A DNA stretch of 64,000 nt. Origin: Nematopogon swammerdamellus. Its lineage: Eukaryota; Arthropoda; Insecta; Lepidoptera; Adelidae. The notes below the pieces were generated by a model, which did no database searches, was not told the DNA's origin, and worked only from the letters and a program-made list of their open reading frames with translations. A program made the translations under genes and the position numbers. The DNA lies in contig OX336339.1 in the NCBI GenBank assembly GCA_946902875.1, positions 23,095,349-23,159,348 on the forward strand, written 5' to 3'. This document shows positions 30,245 through 41,735 of this stretch, piece by piece; within the stretch, counting starts at the first letter, position 1, and each line of letters begins with the position of its first letter.

Positions 30245-32285
30245 GGTTTTTTAAATTTGTAATTTTATTTATTTATTTTTGGGTCTTTTAACAATAATTT
30301 GTTAATATCAGCCCCACAGTACTCATCTTTTCTATCACTTTGGGCCCAGAGTTCCTAAGGGATAGAGACCGCTCAATTGTGACTTTCGAAGTTTGTTTGT
30401 CAGTTCTTATTCGCTTCGAAATAGAACCTTTCAGTTGGAGGTCTTCAACAGCCTAGCAACAGTGCGCAAATAATTATGCTGAAATGGCGCCTCTCTGTGC
30501 GTAGTTTCGTGACGATAGGTGTATTTGGCCCTTTCGACTGCACCATGTGCCCCTCGGTACAGCCGTTGATGTAAAACAACCCATGTTGTTTTACATAAAA
30601 AAAAACTGGCGGAATTTTCGACGTGTCCAATAGTGGGTTACGTAACTATGGATAAAATTCTAAAATAATCAATAAATGATGAAAGAATTCGTAGGACAGA
30701 AGTACTCACGGCATTGATAATTGATTGTTTCATCAATATTACTGTTCCAACAATGAAGTTAGTGCGACTTACCTGAAACAAATAATATAATAAATTATTA
30801 CATTTAAAGACGAGCATGTATGAAGAACATTATGAGAGCGGAAGAGGCGTCAGAAGATTGCGGCTCATGGCGATCCGTTGTTACTGCCTACCCCGTTGGG
30901 AAACTGGTGTGATGTTTTGTATGTGTATGTTATAGGTTTTTAAAATTCTTCCAGTATAATATGCATAACTAGCTTGTGCCTGCGGCTTCACTTCTTGTGA
31001 CTTTGCTCACAGCTCAGGCCACCGATGACGTAGCGTTATGGTTTATAGCCTCAAACTTGCTGGAGAAGGGATCAAATGTAACCGTGAAAGCCATATGTAA
31101 ATCGATAAAGGGGTTCTCGAGTTATAAGGATATTGACGTAGGTTGCAAGGCCCGTCGCCCTTGAAAACTTCCCTATATTTAATAGGGTACTAAATTTAAT
31201 TTTGCTATTCTATTTTCTAAAAGGAAATTGCTAATTATTTATTGATTCTTTATTGTTTCTTAATGTAGTACACGGTACACTTGAATTTGTCATATTTTGT
31301 TTTTACAATCCAGTAGAATCAAATTTGAGCCGGTATTTTATTATCCATTTAATGCTAGGAACACGTTATTTGATAGTTACACACGTTATCTTGTTCTTGT
31401 CAACGTTATTTGACTAGATATCGTGTGAGGTATCTGTCACTAAGTGGAAGTTGACATACCAAGGCTTAATACATAGAAATAAATTAACAAGGTTTGATGA
31501 CACCCTAAACTAATTTTCATCTCTTACATTATACATACATACATGTCTACCTACTTGCCAATTGTGAAAAATTTAACAAATGTTTTTTTTTCTTTCTTTC
31601 TAACTAATTAAATAATCACAAAATATCCGACCACATTTTATGAAATAACCGAAATATATTATAAATCAAATGAAACACTCTAATTCACATTCATTCAACT
31701 TTCGTTTCTCTAATTTGGCAACACGGCCGGCGACACAAGTACTCAATAGCTGTGCAGTGCATTGTTTCGAGCTGTACATGTGAGTGTAGAAGCAATCTTG
31801 TCGTTTCTGCCGCTAGAGTGGTCAATTTTTCCGTTTTCTGCGAGCCCGCAGTTTTCCTGCATTCGCCCCCGCGTCTTCCCTCAGCTCACTCGCTCCCAGC
31901 CTGTTTTATTGTTTCCATCCATCCGGGCAATATTAAAATGTAATTGGTTTTCTGCGTACTTCTGTTTGTTTCGTTCGAGTGGACTTCTGCGGCAGCAGAT
32001 GGCTTCGTTTGTACTCGACTTTCTGTTGGCACGACATTAACGAAATGTTGTGAAGGTCAACTTTTCGTTTATTTTATGAGACACAATGCAGTTGGACTAT
32101 TCTTTTCATGTCGTAAAATATTGTTGTTATAATAAAAATATATTAACACAGCCGATTCTAGAATAGTACTAAATATGTGTTCTAACGAGCCATACATTTA
32201 TGAATTATTTTCAACCTAACCTGACGCTAAGCTCAAATCTGGTTTTGTAAGTAATATGATGCCACGCGCCGCTTCTTGCTACGGT
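30245..32285. other. No gene recognised
   Basis: Contains a LINE-like 3' fragment near 30510-30605 (tgcaccatgtgcccctcggt) and a weak ACTAGCTTGTGCCTGCGGCT repeat at 30968-30987 extending to about 31160. The remainder is AT-rich and unplaced. Confidence 0.4.
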
Positions 32286-32299
32286 TGACTGTCTGCAGC

Positions 32300-33180
32300 C
32301 TCTATAATGTCGCTACGCACTCTTCGTGCTACGGTCGACAGTGATGCTATGATCGACGATGGAGCTAGGCCGCGGGATCTAAGATGGTGCTACGCAGCCT
32401 CTACGATGTCGCTACGCACTCTTCGTGCTACAGTCGACAGTGATGCTATGGTGGATGGCGGTGCTAAGCCGTGGGATCTAAGATGTGCTACGCGGCCTCT
32501 ACGATGTGGCTACGCAATCTTCGTGCTACGGTCGACAGTGATGCTATGGTGGATGGCGGTGCTAAGCCGTGCGATCTAAGATGTGATACGCGGCCTCTAC
32601 GATGTCGCTACGCAATCTTCGTGCTACGGTCGACAGTGATGCTATGGTGGATGGCGGTGCTAAGCCGTTGGATCTAAGATGTGCTACGCGGCCTCTACGA
32701 TGTCGCTACGCAATCTTCGTGCTACGGTCGACAGTGATGCGATGGTGGATGGCGGTGATAAGCCGTGGGATCACGGATGTGCTACGCGGCCTCTACGATG
32801 TCGCTATGCACTCTTCTTGGTACGGTCGACAGTGATGCTATGGACAATGATGGTGCTACGCCACGGGATCTAAAATGGTGCTACGCGGCTTCTACGAAGT
32901 CGCTACGAACTCTTCGTGCTACGGTCGACAGTGATGCTATGTTCGATGGTGGTTCTACGCTGCGGTATCTAAGATGGTGCTACGCGGCCTCTACGATGTC
33001 GCTACGAACTCTTCATGCTACGGTCGACAGTGATGCTACGGTCGATGGTTGTCCTACGCCGCAGGATCTAAGATGCTGCTACGCGGCCTATTCGTCCTAC
33101 ACAGTTAACTGTCCGCGGCCTCTACGATAGCGCTTAGCTAACTCATCGTGATATGGTCGACAGTAATGCTACGATCTTTT
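32300..33180 (+). repeat. 98/99-bp satellite array, about 8.5 units
   Basis: The unit is marked by CTACGATGTCGCTACGCA, CTTCGTGCTACGGTCGACAG and TGATGCTATGGTGGATGGCG. Unit starts lie at 32307, 32406, 32504, 32602, 32700, 32798, 32897 and 32996. Outer units are 99 bp and central ones 98 bp. Units diverge toward both ends. Frames across it repeat the peptide SLRTLRATVDSDAM but shift at every 98-bp unit, so coding is unlikely. Confidence 0.9.
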
Positions 33181-33738
33181 ATGGTATTACGCCGCGGTGC
33201 GGGCACTAAATAGTGCTACGCGGCCGCTAATTGCTATCAGGATTCATATACATAATTGTACCATGTAATAAAATTATTCGTAATGGGTAAACTCGTTGAT
33301 GGTCCAGGGTAAAGTGAAACATATAATTTAAGCGTTTTTTTTAATTTCAAAATCATAATTTTAATTAAAATTAAAATCTTAGTACCGCAAGATATTCATT
33401 GTCGTGTGAACCGAGTGGCGGTGAACTCAGTATCGATTCCCCAATCCCCCTTGGCTATAAATAAAACGGGTTCGCAACAAATTATTCATTAGTGTCGGAC
33501 ACCGCCTCCGAGCCGCTGCCGCTGCCGCGCCCCGCACCGCCCCGCCCCGCCCCGCTGACCAACCAGCCGGCCGCCGCCGCTCTGGCGGACATTCGCCTCC
33601 AGGCAAATCTTTATTCCATTGTCTTTCATGAATTCAACATGGGCACACCGCTTCGCTTATTAAGTCAGCTAGTTAGTCAGTCGTATTGATTGCATTGCGC
33701 TTACCCAGTCGTGAGTAGCTACATGTGTATTTTTATTT
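33181..33738. other. GC-rich island, no supported gene
   Basis: Bases 33490-33605 are CpG-rich with CCGC and CCCGC runs. The Pro/Ala-rich 65-residue frame here lacks an ATG start and is judged compositional. Confidence 0.35.
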
Positions 33739-34027
33739 TGTCTGTCTACCTGTCTGTCTGTCTGTCTGTCAGTCTGTCTGTCCTAGAGATGTATCTCTTG
33801 AACCGTAATAGGTAGCCCGTTGAAATTTTCACAGAATATGTGTTATTATGGGCGATATAACAAATAAAAAATATAAGAAAAAGTAAAAAAATCACGGGGA
33901 CTTACAGGAAACTGAAAAGTATATGCGCGTCATCTACCGAAAAGAGTATGAAGCAGCGCTGACCATGACATGGCGATACGGAACCCTCGGTGCGCGAGTT
34001 CGACTCGCACTTGGCCGTTTTTTTTTA
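33739..34027 (+). mobile_element. (GTCY)n element lacking its left end
   Basis: Begins directly in the TGTCTGTC run, then CTTGAACCGTAATAGGTAGC, ATATGCGCGTCATCTACCGA and the full right end TACGGAACCCTCGGTGCGCG to GGCCGTTTTTTTT. Confidence 0.75.
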
Positions 34028-34179
34028 GTAAAACTGACTTACGTCGCTGCTCGGTTAAGATATTACTTACGAAACGATTAAAGTAAATCTAGAGCAAAGT
34101 TTAATTGTTTTTGTATTTATATTTGACAAGCTTTTCTTGTGGTATAAAATTATTTTGAAATACAAATTACAATATTATT

Positions 34180-34465
34180 AGTTTTCCGTAACTCGTACGG
34201 AAGCCTATTACAAAGCCTAAAATGTCTGTCTCTCCCTCTGTACCTCTGTCCGTCCGTCCGTCTGTTCGTCCGATGGCTGTATCTATGGAAACGAACAGCT
34301 AGTCGGTTGAAATTTTCACAGAAAATGTGTTATTTTGGCGGATATAACAACAAATAATAAGAAAAATGAAAGAGGGGGGTCCCCATACAAGAAACTTGTT
34401 TTTTCGACTTTTTTGTGATGCGGAAACCTAGCTGCGCGATTCCGACTCGCACTTGACCGGTTTTT
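34180..34465 (+). mobile_element. (GTCY)n element, diverged copy
   Basis: TTCCGTAACTCGTACGGAAG, GTCCGTCCGTCTGTTCGTCC, TTTTCACAGAAAATGTGTTA, then CGATTCCGACTCGCACTTGA with CCGGTTTTT. It lies just 150 bp after another copy in the same orientation. Confidence 0.7.
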
Positions 34466-34877
34466 AGTCATAATGAATTATTGCTGAAAACGTAAAAAAA
34501 CTCTAATTAATCGTTCTCATACATACTCTTTCCATGCATAACTATTTGTCATATGTAGGTACCTACATACATAATGGCATGTACATACAACTACGCAAAC
34601 AAGAGATGTGATTGAGTTCCAATCTGCATGTAACAAGGGGGTGCCATCTCAGGGAGATGTTGTCTCTTCATTACTTGATTAATGACTGGTAATGTGCATT
34701 GACCGTTGACCTTGATGTATCGCTCACACGGTGTGATACAATGCGATATAGATTGATTGGCTTTTGGGTACATTATGTCAATACGCTCGACAATGTTTGT
34801 TATTATTTTATTTACTCAAAATTGGTCAAGTGCGATCAATAACCCCACTGGATCTCTCTATGTGCATGTCGGCACGC
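34466..34877. other. Nothing recognised
   Basis: AT-rich, no feature supported. Confidence 0.4.
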
Positions 34878-35257
34878 CAGCCTCGATAGCTCAGTGGTGC
34901 AGACAGTCGACTGTCGCTATTGATTGTTAAGCAACGCTGGGCGCTGTCAGTACTTGGATGGGTGACCGCTCGACCGTTGGAGGCTGACCGTGGTTCGGAT
35001 TTCACGTAAAACTGTAGGTCCCTTCCCTTCTTACCTTACTAAGTGATAGGGTTCAACCAGCCCAAGTTGGTACCACCGCACTGAATGAAACGAGCGTCGA
35101 AACGGCTATTTACATAGTTTGTGTTTTCCGTCCAGTTCAGTGTAGCCGACACGACCGAAGGGAAGCACCGTCATGGCACCTAGTTCACCCGGTGTTATGG
35201 GCTGACATCACGGATGTTGTAGGTGATGTAGCCAGCCTTGTTAGTTAAAAAAAAAAA
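34878..35257 (+). mobile_element. SINE, full length, best view of the chimeric head
   Basis: The A box TAGCTCAGTGG lies at 34887-34897. A 5S-rRNA-like segment follows at 34926-34970 (GTTAAGCAACGCTGGGC, then GTCAGTACTTGGATGGGTGA). The B-box-like GGTTCGGATTT is at 34992-35002. The body contains GGTACCACCGCACTGAATGA and the 3' part TCACGGATGTTGTAGGTGAT plus an A tail. In 5S rRNA genes the second segment is the internal control region. Confidence 0.85.
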
Positions 35258-35600
35258 TCGTAAAAGGTTATTATGGGATAAGGACAAGGTGCTGTGCTAA
35301 AGGGCGACAGGATAGCCAGCTCTCACCTTGGCGCGATCCTTCCACCGAGTCATGCATTAGGTGGGTCTTCGTGCCTTTATGCTTGATAGTTAATCTTGTC
35401 CCAATACTTTGGTCAACGTGATGGTCGGTGTTGTGCTGTAATTTACCAGAGTTATTGCAGCACAACACCGATTATTGTAAAAATTAAACTGGACAAATTC
35501 AAGCTTAGTGCACTTCTATACGAATGTTGAATAAAGAATAAAGGAGTACTCTTCTTATCCAGATTGTCGGGATACAGTGTGTGGTATGTAGGTACGGTCA
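35254..35600 (+). mobile_element. ATGT-tailed retroelement next to the SINE
   Basis: Starts TCGTAAAAGGTTATTATGGG, with GTGCTAAAGGGCGACAGGAT, CCGAGTCATGCATTAGGTGG and the hairpin GGTGTTGTGCTG/CAGCACAACACC. About 75 extra bases (35475-35550) interrupt it before GATTGTCGGGATACAGTGTG. Confidence 0.65.
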
Positions 35601-35744
35601 AGTGCGTCGTACCCGTAATGCCCACACTCATAATGTTCATCAAACATGCTCTTCATGTATCAAGAACATTATGGACATGGAGTCAGAGGTCTATCAGTGT
35701 TTTTTTCTCTGCCTACCTAATGTATATTATATATCTGATAAAAC

Positions 35745-36038
35745 TACAGAGCATCAAATACCTACCGCGCGCGCCCCCTACTAGAGGCGTCCTAAGCGAT
35801 AATATTTGAAACCCAAAAACTACACGCAGTGCTGCTAGCGCTTCGTATGTGTGTGTGTGTGTGTGCTAGTATCGACACTACACACAAAGAGGAGCAAGTT
35901 AGGCGCACGCACAAAACAAATGCACACGCACAACACACATATGTAAGTCATAGGCCACGCCCACAGGCTTCAACGGCGTTGAAGAGAAATCGCGCTCAGG
36001 GCGCCTCTAGGAGGGGCGCGCGCATTTGATGCTCTGTG
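35745..36038. mobile_element. hAT MITE, 294 bp (ACAGAGCATC ends), copy A
   Basis: The ends TACAGAGCATCAAATACC and ATTTGATGCTCTGTG are flanked by a perfect 8-bp duplication, GATAAAAC (35737-35744, 36039-36046). The interior has a GT run and GAGGAGCAAGTTAGGCGCAC. It matches copy B in length and order but in opposite orientation. No transposase. Confidence 0.92.
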
Positions 36039-36046
36039 GATAAAAC

Positions 36047-37030
36047 GTTTATGGTACCTACTTACGTGTTTGGTTTTGATTGAATGGACATGGTAATGAT
36101 TGGCGGAATCACTGAATAGATACTTTTTTGCATTCCCTACGTGAAAATTTGCGTACACATGAAATCGATAGTTAGTTATACAAACATGAGTCAACGCTAT
36201 ACTAAAATTTTACTCTCCTCTTCAATTTACCTTTAGTAAAATATCGAGTATACTAACATTTCGGTTAAAAATATGCGCCGCGAATTAATACAAATATTTG
36301 CACGGCGAGAACTAACTTTGTGCACAATTTCAATAGCCGCTGCGCTATCGAGATTTCACAAAATACATTAGTACAAATTCAAAATTCGAACTCGACGTGT
36401 CGGCTCGAGCCTCGCACTCGTGCTCGCGCGTAGTTTTGAAGCTCATAATGCAATTTTCACCCGAATAGCAATTTTCTCGCACAAGGATAATAACACGATG
36501 ACTCGAATAACGGCGAAGGAAACCTCCAAATGGAGGCACATTATTCGAAATTTAAATAATGAGGCTATTTCGGTTGCGGTAGGTGTTGATTGAGTTGTAA
36601 TTCTACCATCTCAGTCCCTCCTTCCTCGTGCCTTTTGGCCCCGCCCTCAAGTGTGAGCAGTGGAAACAATTCATCGGCGCTTGATGCCCCTTGATTTTTT
36701 TATCTACTAAGTATTAGTACCTGTGAGTATTATGCTAAAAAGCTTTATGAGAGGTTGAGGGTACGACTAGTAATAGTTTAATAAAAGTCTTGAAAGAAAC
36801 AAATTGTTAAAATAAAATTAAATGTTTATTGCATCAATAAATACAGTTGAAAATGTGATAAAGGGAAGAGGCGGCGCGCGATTTAAAAAACATAGAAAGA
36901 AAGCAAGCGGTACTAAAAAAATAGAAAAATAGCAAGGGGTTCTTAAAAAAAAAGAAAATGTTTATTTGCCAAAGAAAGCACAAATGTTAATAAAAACAAT
37001 GGCAAAACGAAAGGACAACGTGTTTTTCAA
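36047..37030. other. No gene recognised
   Basis: AT-rich with a GC-richer patch at 36390-36440. Purine-rich AAAGAAAGCAAG stretches lie at 36880-36975. Confidence 0.35.
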
Positions 37031-37031
37031 G

Positions 37032-37240
37032 CGCGACATGTGGCATAGTTTCACTTACGAGTAGGTGACTTACGATGCGCATGGACACTCTGTGATGCAC
37101 GCGGATTGCGAATGCCATGCCGGCCTGACAGGAACCTTTTCACGCCACTCTTGAAAAAACCCAGGCTGTACTTGGGGAGGAAATTGATGAGCAGGGAGTA
37201 CGTTCCAAATTTGTACTACTAATCGTATGATGTAGCGCTG
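37032..37240 (-). mobile_element. LINE 3' relic, minus strand
   Basis: The minus-strand frame gives IWNVLPAHQFPPQVQPGFFQ, the RT C-terminal signature. It is followed by GGCATTCGCAATCC-type sequence and CACATGTCGCGCTT near its 3' end, as at 19.6 kb. Confidence 0.6.
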
Positions 37241-37342
37241 CTGGTTTTCCACCATACAACCATAACCTTCGACAAATACAAACATGAAATTAAAACTGAA
37301 ATATAAACAAAGACAAATCAGCTAATATGAACATAATTTAAT

Positions 37343-37676
37343 TTTTTGACGTGATAACGTCTTATAAATTGATGAACACCGGCTGCACGCACGAAAAAGT
37401 GTCACGTTCCATCTGAGACTGTGTGTGCAAGCGAGAGCGCGTAACAAGCGATAGAGAGGCACAATCGGCCCAAGCCGCAGTGTTGCCAAACGTACGGTAA
37501 TTGCCGTATCGTACGGTAATCGAGGCTAGAAATCGACAAATGTACGGCGTACGGCAGCGATAGGGGTGCCGTACGAAAAGATACGGTAATTCTTATAGCT
37601 GTATTCGTTTATGACGTTATCACGTAAAACTATCGTCCGTAAACCGACTTTACAGACAACCAATTTTTTTTTAATG
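37343..37676 (-). mobile_element. TTGGTTGTCTGTAAAGTCGG element, copy 2
   Basis: In reverse it starts AATTGGTTGTCTGTAAAGTC and ends AAGACGTTATCACGTC. It differs from the 14.4-kb copy by a ~110-bp GTACGGTA-rich centre (37490-37595) with repeated CGTACGGTAAT strings. Confidence 0.7.
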
Positions 37677-38202
37677 TTTGCTTTAGTCAAGAACTGGTCA
37701 AAAATTCACATAGGGTTTTCATGGAAATTTTCTGCCACATTTAAGGATGGTTATAGGATATTTTTCCCCGAAGCATTGCCGCGGAAACAGCGGCATCGCT
37801 TCGTGGGAATTTAATTAATTCAATTTAACACAAACATAACGCCGATTTCGAAATATCATTTTCAAAATGCTTAGTTGATTCATATTCTTCCTCTCGCGTT
37901 TTTTGTTCTCATTTCGGTAATATAGGAATTTATTTTCAGTTCATTTCAGTCTCATATCAATCCGGATAAATTTAAATAGTTCCATCCGAAATGGATTCAT
38001 GGGCTTGAGCGTGAAAAACGGCAACCTAGCATTAGTTCGTTACAATGTTCAATGCTCGCCGCGCCGCAGAAACACCGGATTTCGTATAATTGTGATTTAG
38101 TGCAGTGGCTGATTTGAAACGCGATTAACTTATCGCTACGCGCCGAAATACCGATCCTGCTGCACCCGAATTCGGCCCCACAGAACACACAAAACGAGTC
38201 TG
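37677..38202. other. Nothing recognised
   Basis: No supported gene or repeat. Composition is near background. Confidence 0.35.
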
Positions 38203-38306
38203 TAAAAAAAAACGGCCAAGTGCGAGTCGAACTCGCGCACCGAGGGTTCTGTATCGCCATGTCATGGTTAGTGCCAGTCACGCCATCTATGGCATGTTTA
38301 TGAAAT

Positions 38307-38307
<1 letters not shown>

Positions 38308-38340
<33 letters not shown>

Positions 38341-39450
38341 TGCTACCGAACTGGGTGGCTCTGTCCGAGGTCGCAACCTCAGGCGCAGCCAATTTCACCC
38401 CCGAGGAGGTGCCAGTCCGGCTTGGAGGTGGACTAATGTTGCTGGGGAAAGGCTATTAACCCGCGATTTGAAGATCTGTGGATTGTAGGAGTGGGGGAAG
38501 ATATTTCCTGGGAGCCCGTTCCACACCTTTGCAGTGCGGCACAAGAACAATTTAGAGAATCGTGCAGTTCGAAGAACTCTTCTGTCGACTACAAACGGGT
38601 GTTCCGCGAGAGTATGGCGGGTTTGGCGAAGGCGAACAGGAGGAGGAGGGATAAGGGAAGCAAGTTCGTCAGAGCAGCGGCCATAGTAGTACCGATAAAA
38701 CAGGCTCAATGACCCAACGATACGTCTGTGCTTTAGAGGTTGAAGGTCCTCTGTGAGTACGGAGTCACCAATGAGGCGAATGGCTCGTCGCTGAATAGAA
38801 TCCAAGGCTGAAAGAAGGTACTCAGGGGAACCCTCCCAAAGATGACTGCAATATTCCATCACCGGTCTTACTTGTGCTTTGTAGAGTGTAAGCAGTTGGA
38901 CCGGCGTGAAAAATCGCCGACAGCGGTAAAGGACTCCTAATTTTCGAGACGCTAGTTTCGCCTTGGACTCTATGAACGATCGAAACCCAACGTCCCTGGA
39001 CACCTCCATACCCAGGACGCCCAGACTACCATCGTTGGGGACTTGGCTGCCCTGAAAAGTGGCTTGGAGAGGAAACGGATCAGCCTTAGTAGAGAAGGCA
39101 CAAGCTTGCGTCTTGGCTACGTTGAAGTTGACCAAGATCTTCTTCCCCCAAGAGGATACTTTTTCGAGAACCTGGTCAACCCGAGCAACAGTTTCGCGTC
39201 TCGCGTTTGCTGCTGAGGCCTCTCTACCCTTCCAGTCCTTGATGAACCCTTCGTGCACCGTGCTGTCGTCCGCGTAACAGTGTATTTCGCCGAGCGAGAG
39301 CATGTCGTTGATGAACAATAAAAACAGCGTAGGCGACAGCACGGATCCTTGTGGAACACCAGCATTGATTGAGTAGTCGGCCGAGCAGGCACCATCTAGG
39401 GTGACAAATATCGACCGGCCACTCAAAAAGCTGGAGATCATAGCTTGGAG
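38308..39450 (-). mobile_element. Jockey-like LINE, 5'-truncated, 31-nt A tail
   Basis: A pure T-run of 31 at 38308-38338 is the A tail on the minus strand. The element runs to about 39450. No target duplication longer than 1 bp is seen. Confidence 0.85.
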
Positions 39451-39456
39451 CTTCAT
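38395..39456 (-). pseudogene. LINE reverse transcriptase, C-terminal two thirds
   Basis: The 353-residue frame is intact but lacks its N-terminus. In order it has INAGVPQGSVLSPTLFLLFI near residues 30-49, the catalytic CYADDST box near 60, a thumb region (LYKAQVRPVMEYCSHLWEGS near 205-225), and a C-terminus with KVWNGLPGNIFPHSYNPQIF. The first codons, ATGAAGC, derive partly from the target repeat. No endonuclease or ORF1 is present. No frameshift or stop inside suggests recent insertion. Confidence 0.88.
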
Positions 39457-39754
39457 ATTAGTTAAAATTCATGATTAGTTAAAATGCTTCATACTCTATT
39501 CGGTAGATGGCGCGGGAGCATACATTTTTTAGTTTCTTCTGTGGAAACCTCCGTTAGTATTTTACTTTTTCTTATTTTTATTATTTATTGTTATATCGGC
39601 CATAATAACACATATTCTGTGAAAATTTCAACGCCCTACATATTACGGTTCAGGAGATACAGCCCTCGGACAGACGGACGGACGGACGGACGGATGGACG
39701 GACGGACGGACGAGCGGCCGCCGAACGGACGGACAGAGAGACAGACGGCGTAGG

Positions 39755-41285
39755 CAAAACTTTATTGCTCCGAAAACATTTTACAGAAATATGCACAAAA
39801 TAACATTTATATGAGATGCAAAGGCGGACTCATCCCTTACAGAGATTTCTTTCACTCAACGTTTTGGAAGTTTGAGTTTCGATTAATATTGTGAAATGTA
39901 AGTATGTATTAGCAAAAGAATTGCTTATGATAATTGAAGATAAAATAATTAATAAGAATACCTACTTATTAAAGTACCAATAATCTGTTTCTCCCACAAC
40001 CACAGACTAGGATAAATAAGCTTGTTTTCCCTAGTCTGTGGTTTCTGCCGATTTATGGTTCTCGTAAACTTCACTGTGAGTTTGGAGGACGTAAGTGTAG
40101 AATCAGTAAATATTGAATTGGAGGCATAATATTAATAATAACAACTGGGAGGAGTAATGCATGACTTTCGAGTATTACATCAGTGAACATTATGAACGGC
40201 ATACAGAACAGTGGATTTGTAGTACTTTGCGATTTTTTTTCTATAGCGTTAAATAGATACTATTGTTGCGTTTTAGTCTTATTGTTGGGAAGCCGTACAT
40301 CTTGTAGAAAGCCATATCTTTTTTTTTTATCAAACTCACAGTGGTTTACAAGAAACATCAAACTTCCTTCCGTGCATTTGTCTCCCGCCCACATCAGTGG
40401 CCATTCATAATTGTCACGAAAACGGTAAAGCTAAAAAATGCAAAAACACGATATTATGCAAAAACGGTAACCGCACAGAGAATTTGTCTTACGGAATAAT
40501 GAGGGCGCTGGAACAGCTATTAAATGGGTGCACAATTGAGCTTATACCAAAACCACGACCACAACATATTAGTTACGATGTTTTAGTCTTTAGTACGATG
40601 AAAGCAACTCTACTCAGACATGTTTCTACTGAGGCCAATCGTCTGCACTGAGTAATGCTCATTCAACGTCATTGCTCAAATATGAGCTCTTTTATTTTTG
40701 GCATTGAGTGTTTGAGAACCCATCGGTTCTCAAAATCGCGTCTTTGTATCAAAGATAGTGTTTGGAACTGTCTTCCCGCGAGTGCGTTCCCGAATCCTTT
40801 AACCTGGGAGAGGAGAGGTGATTTTGGCTTTGTCACCTGCTCCATTGATCCCTAGACACAGCTCGGCATGTTGCTTTATATAAAAATACCTTACTAGATT
40901 CCCACATTTTAGTATACAACTAATGTGCTTTGCTTCTATTCTTAATTTTATTTTCTGTGCTCACCCCTGTACGCCCTGACGCGCCCTGCCCGCGCTCCGC
41001 CCGCGCCCAGTATTGCCCGCCAGCTACTGCAGCGGTTAATCTTCGCGGCTAAACAAAATTTACATTCCGATGATAATAGAAATTAGATTTCTCATTGCGG
41101 GCGCGCGCTGCGCCGACAGAGCCTTTTAGTGGAAATGCTACTGAAAATAAATCGCATTCACGGTGATATCTCACTGATGTTTTTCATTTCAGAATTCTGT
41201 AAATGTTCTGAATAATAATGTGCTTTCTCTGTTAAGTTTTAGGTGCGAGTTTTGTCAAGTTCATTTTCTCTATGAAATATTAAAA
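39755..41285. other. No gene; possible LINE 3' remnant
   Basis: At 40713-40870 a frame with SVWNCLPASAFPN and sequence GAGGTGATTTTGGCTTTGTC resembles a LINE 3' end. GC-rich blocks at 40965-41030 and 41100-41115 lack a recognisable gene. Confidence 0.4.
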
Positions 41286-41295
41286 TTAACGATCG

Positions 41296-41735
41296 TTTCG
41301 GCGTGTCGGCGAATCGGCCTATCAGCGTGTCGGTCGATGTTTTGGCGTGCCGAGTGTGACGTATCGGCGTATCGGCAAATCGGCCTATTAGCGTGTCGGT
41401 CGATGTTTTGGCGTTCCGAGTGTGACGTATCGGCGTGTCGGCGAATCGGCCTATCAGCGTGTCGGTCGATGTTTTCGAGTGCCGAGTGTGACGTATCGGT
41501 GAATCAGCCTATCAGCGTGTCGGTCGATGTATTGGCGTGCCGAGTGTGACGTATCGGCGTATTGATGTGTCGACGCATTGGCGTGTCGAGTATTAGTATG
41601 ATGGCGTGACGGTATGTCGGTGCGTCGGCGTGTCGTCATGTGACGTATCATCGTGTCGATGTGTAGGCAAGTCGGCGTGTCTTATTCGCAAGTCGGCGTG
41701 TTGACGTATCGGCGTGTCAACATGTCGTCGTATAT
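41296..41735 (+). repeat. GC-rich minisatellite, ~70-bp units built of CGGCGTGT
   Basis: Strings such as TATCAGCGTGTCGGTCGATG and GAGTGTGACGTATCGGCG recur four times, about 70-80 bp apart, to 41560. They are followed by less ordered variants of a short TCGGCGTG motif to about 41735. Confidence 0.85.

Larger units (their letters stand above)
38203..39754 (-). mobile_element. (GTCY)n element split by a LINE
   Basis: The right-end part (38203-38307) has GTGCGAGTCGAACTCGCGCA and CGCCATCTATGGCATG. The left part (39451-39754) has CTTCATATTAGTTAAAATTC, CACATATTCTGTGAAAATTT and a GACGGACG run. Joined at ATGAAATG/CTTCAT they match the copy at 43.8 kb. Confidence 0.85.

Noticed and set aside
32765..33130. 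121-residue repeat protein
   Set aside because: Produced by the 98/99-bp satellite; adjacent units shift frame.
33492..33689. Pro/Ala-rich 65-residue frame
   Set aside because: Starts at GTG, composition driven by CCG/CCC runs, and no exon signals.
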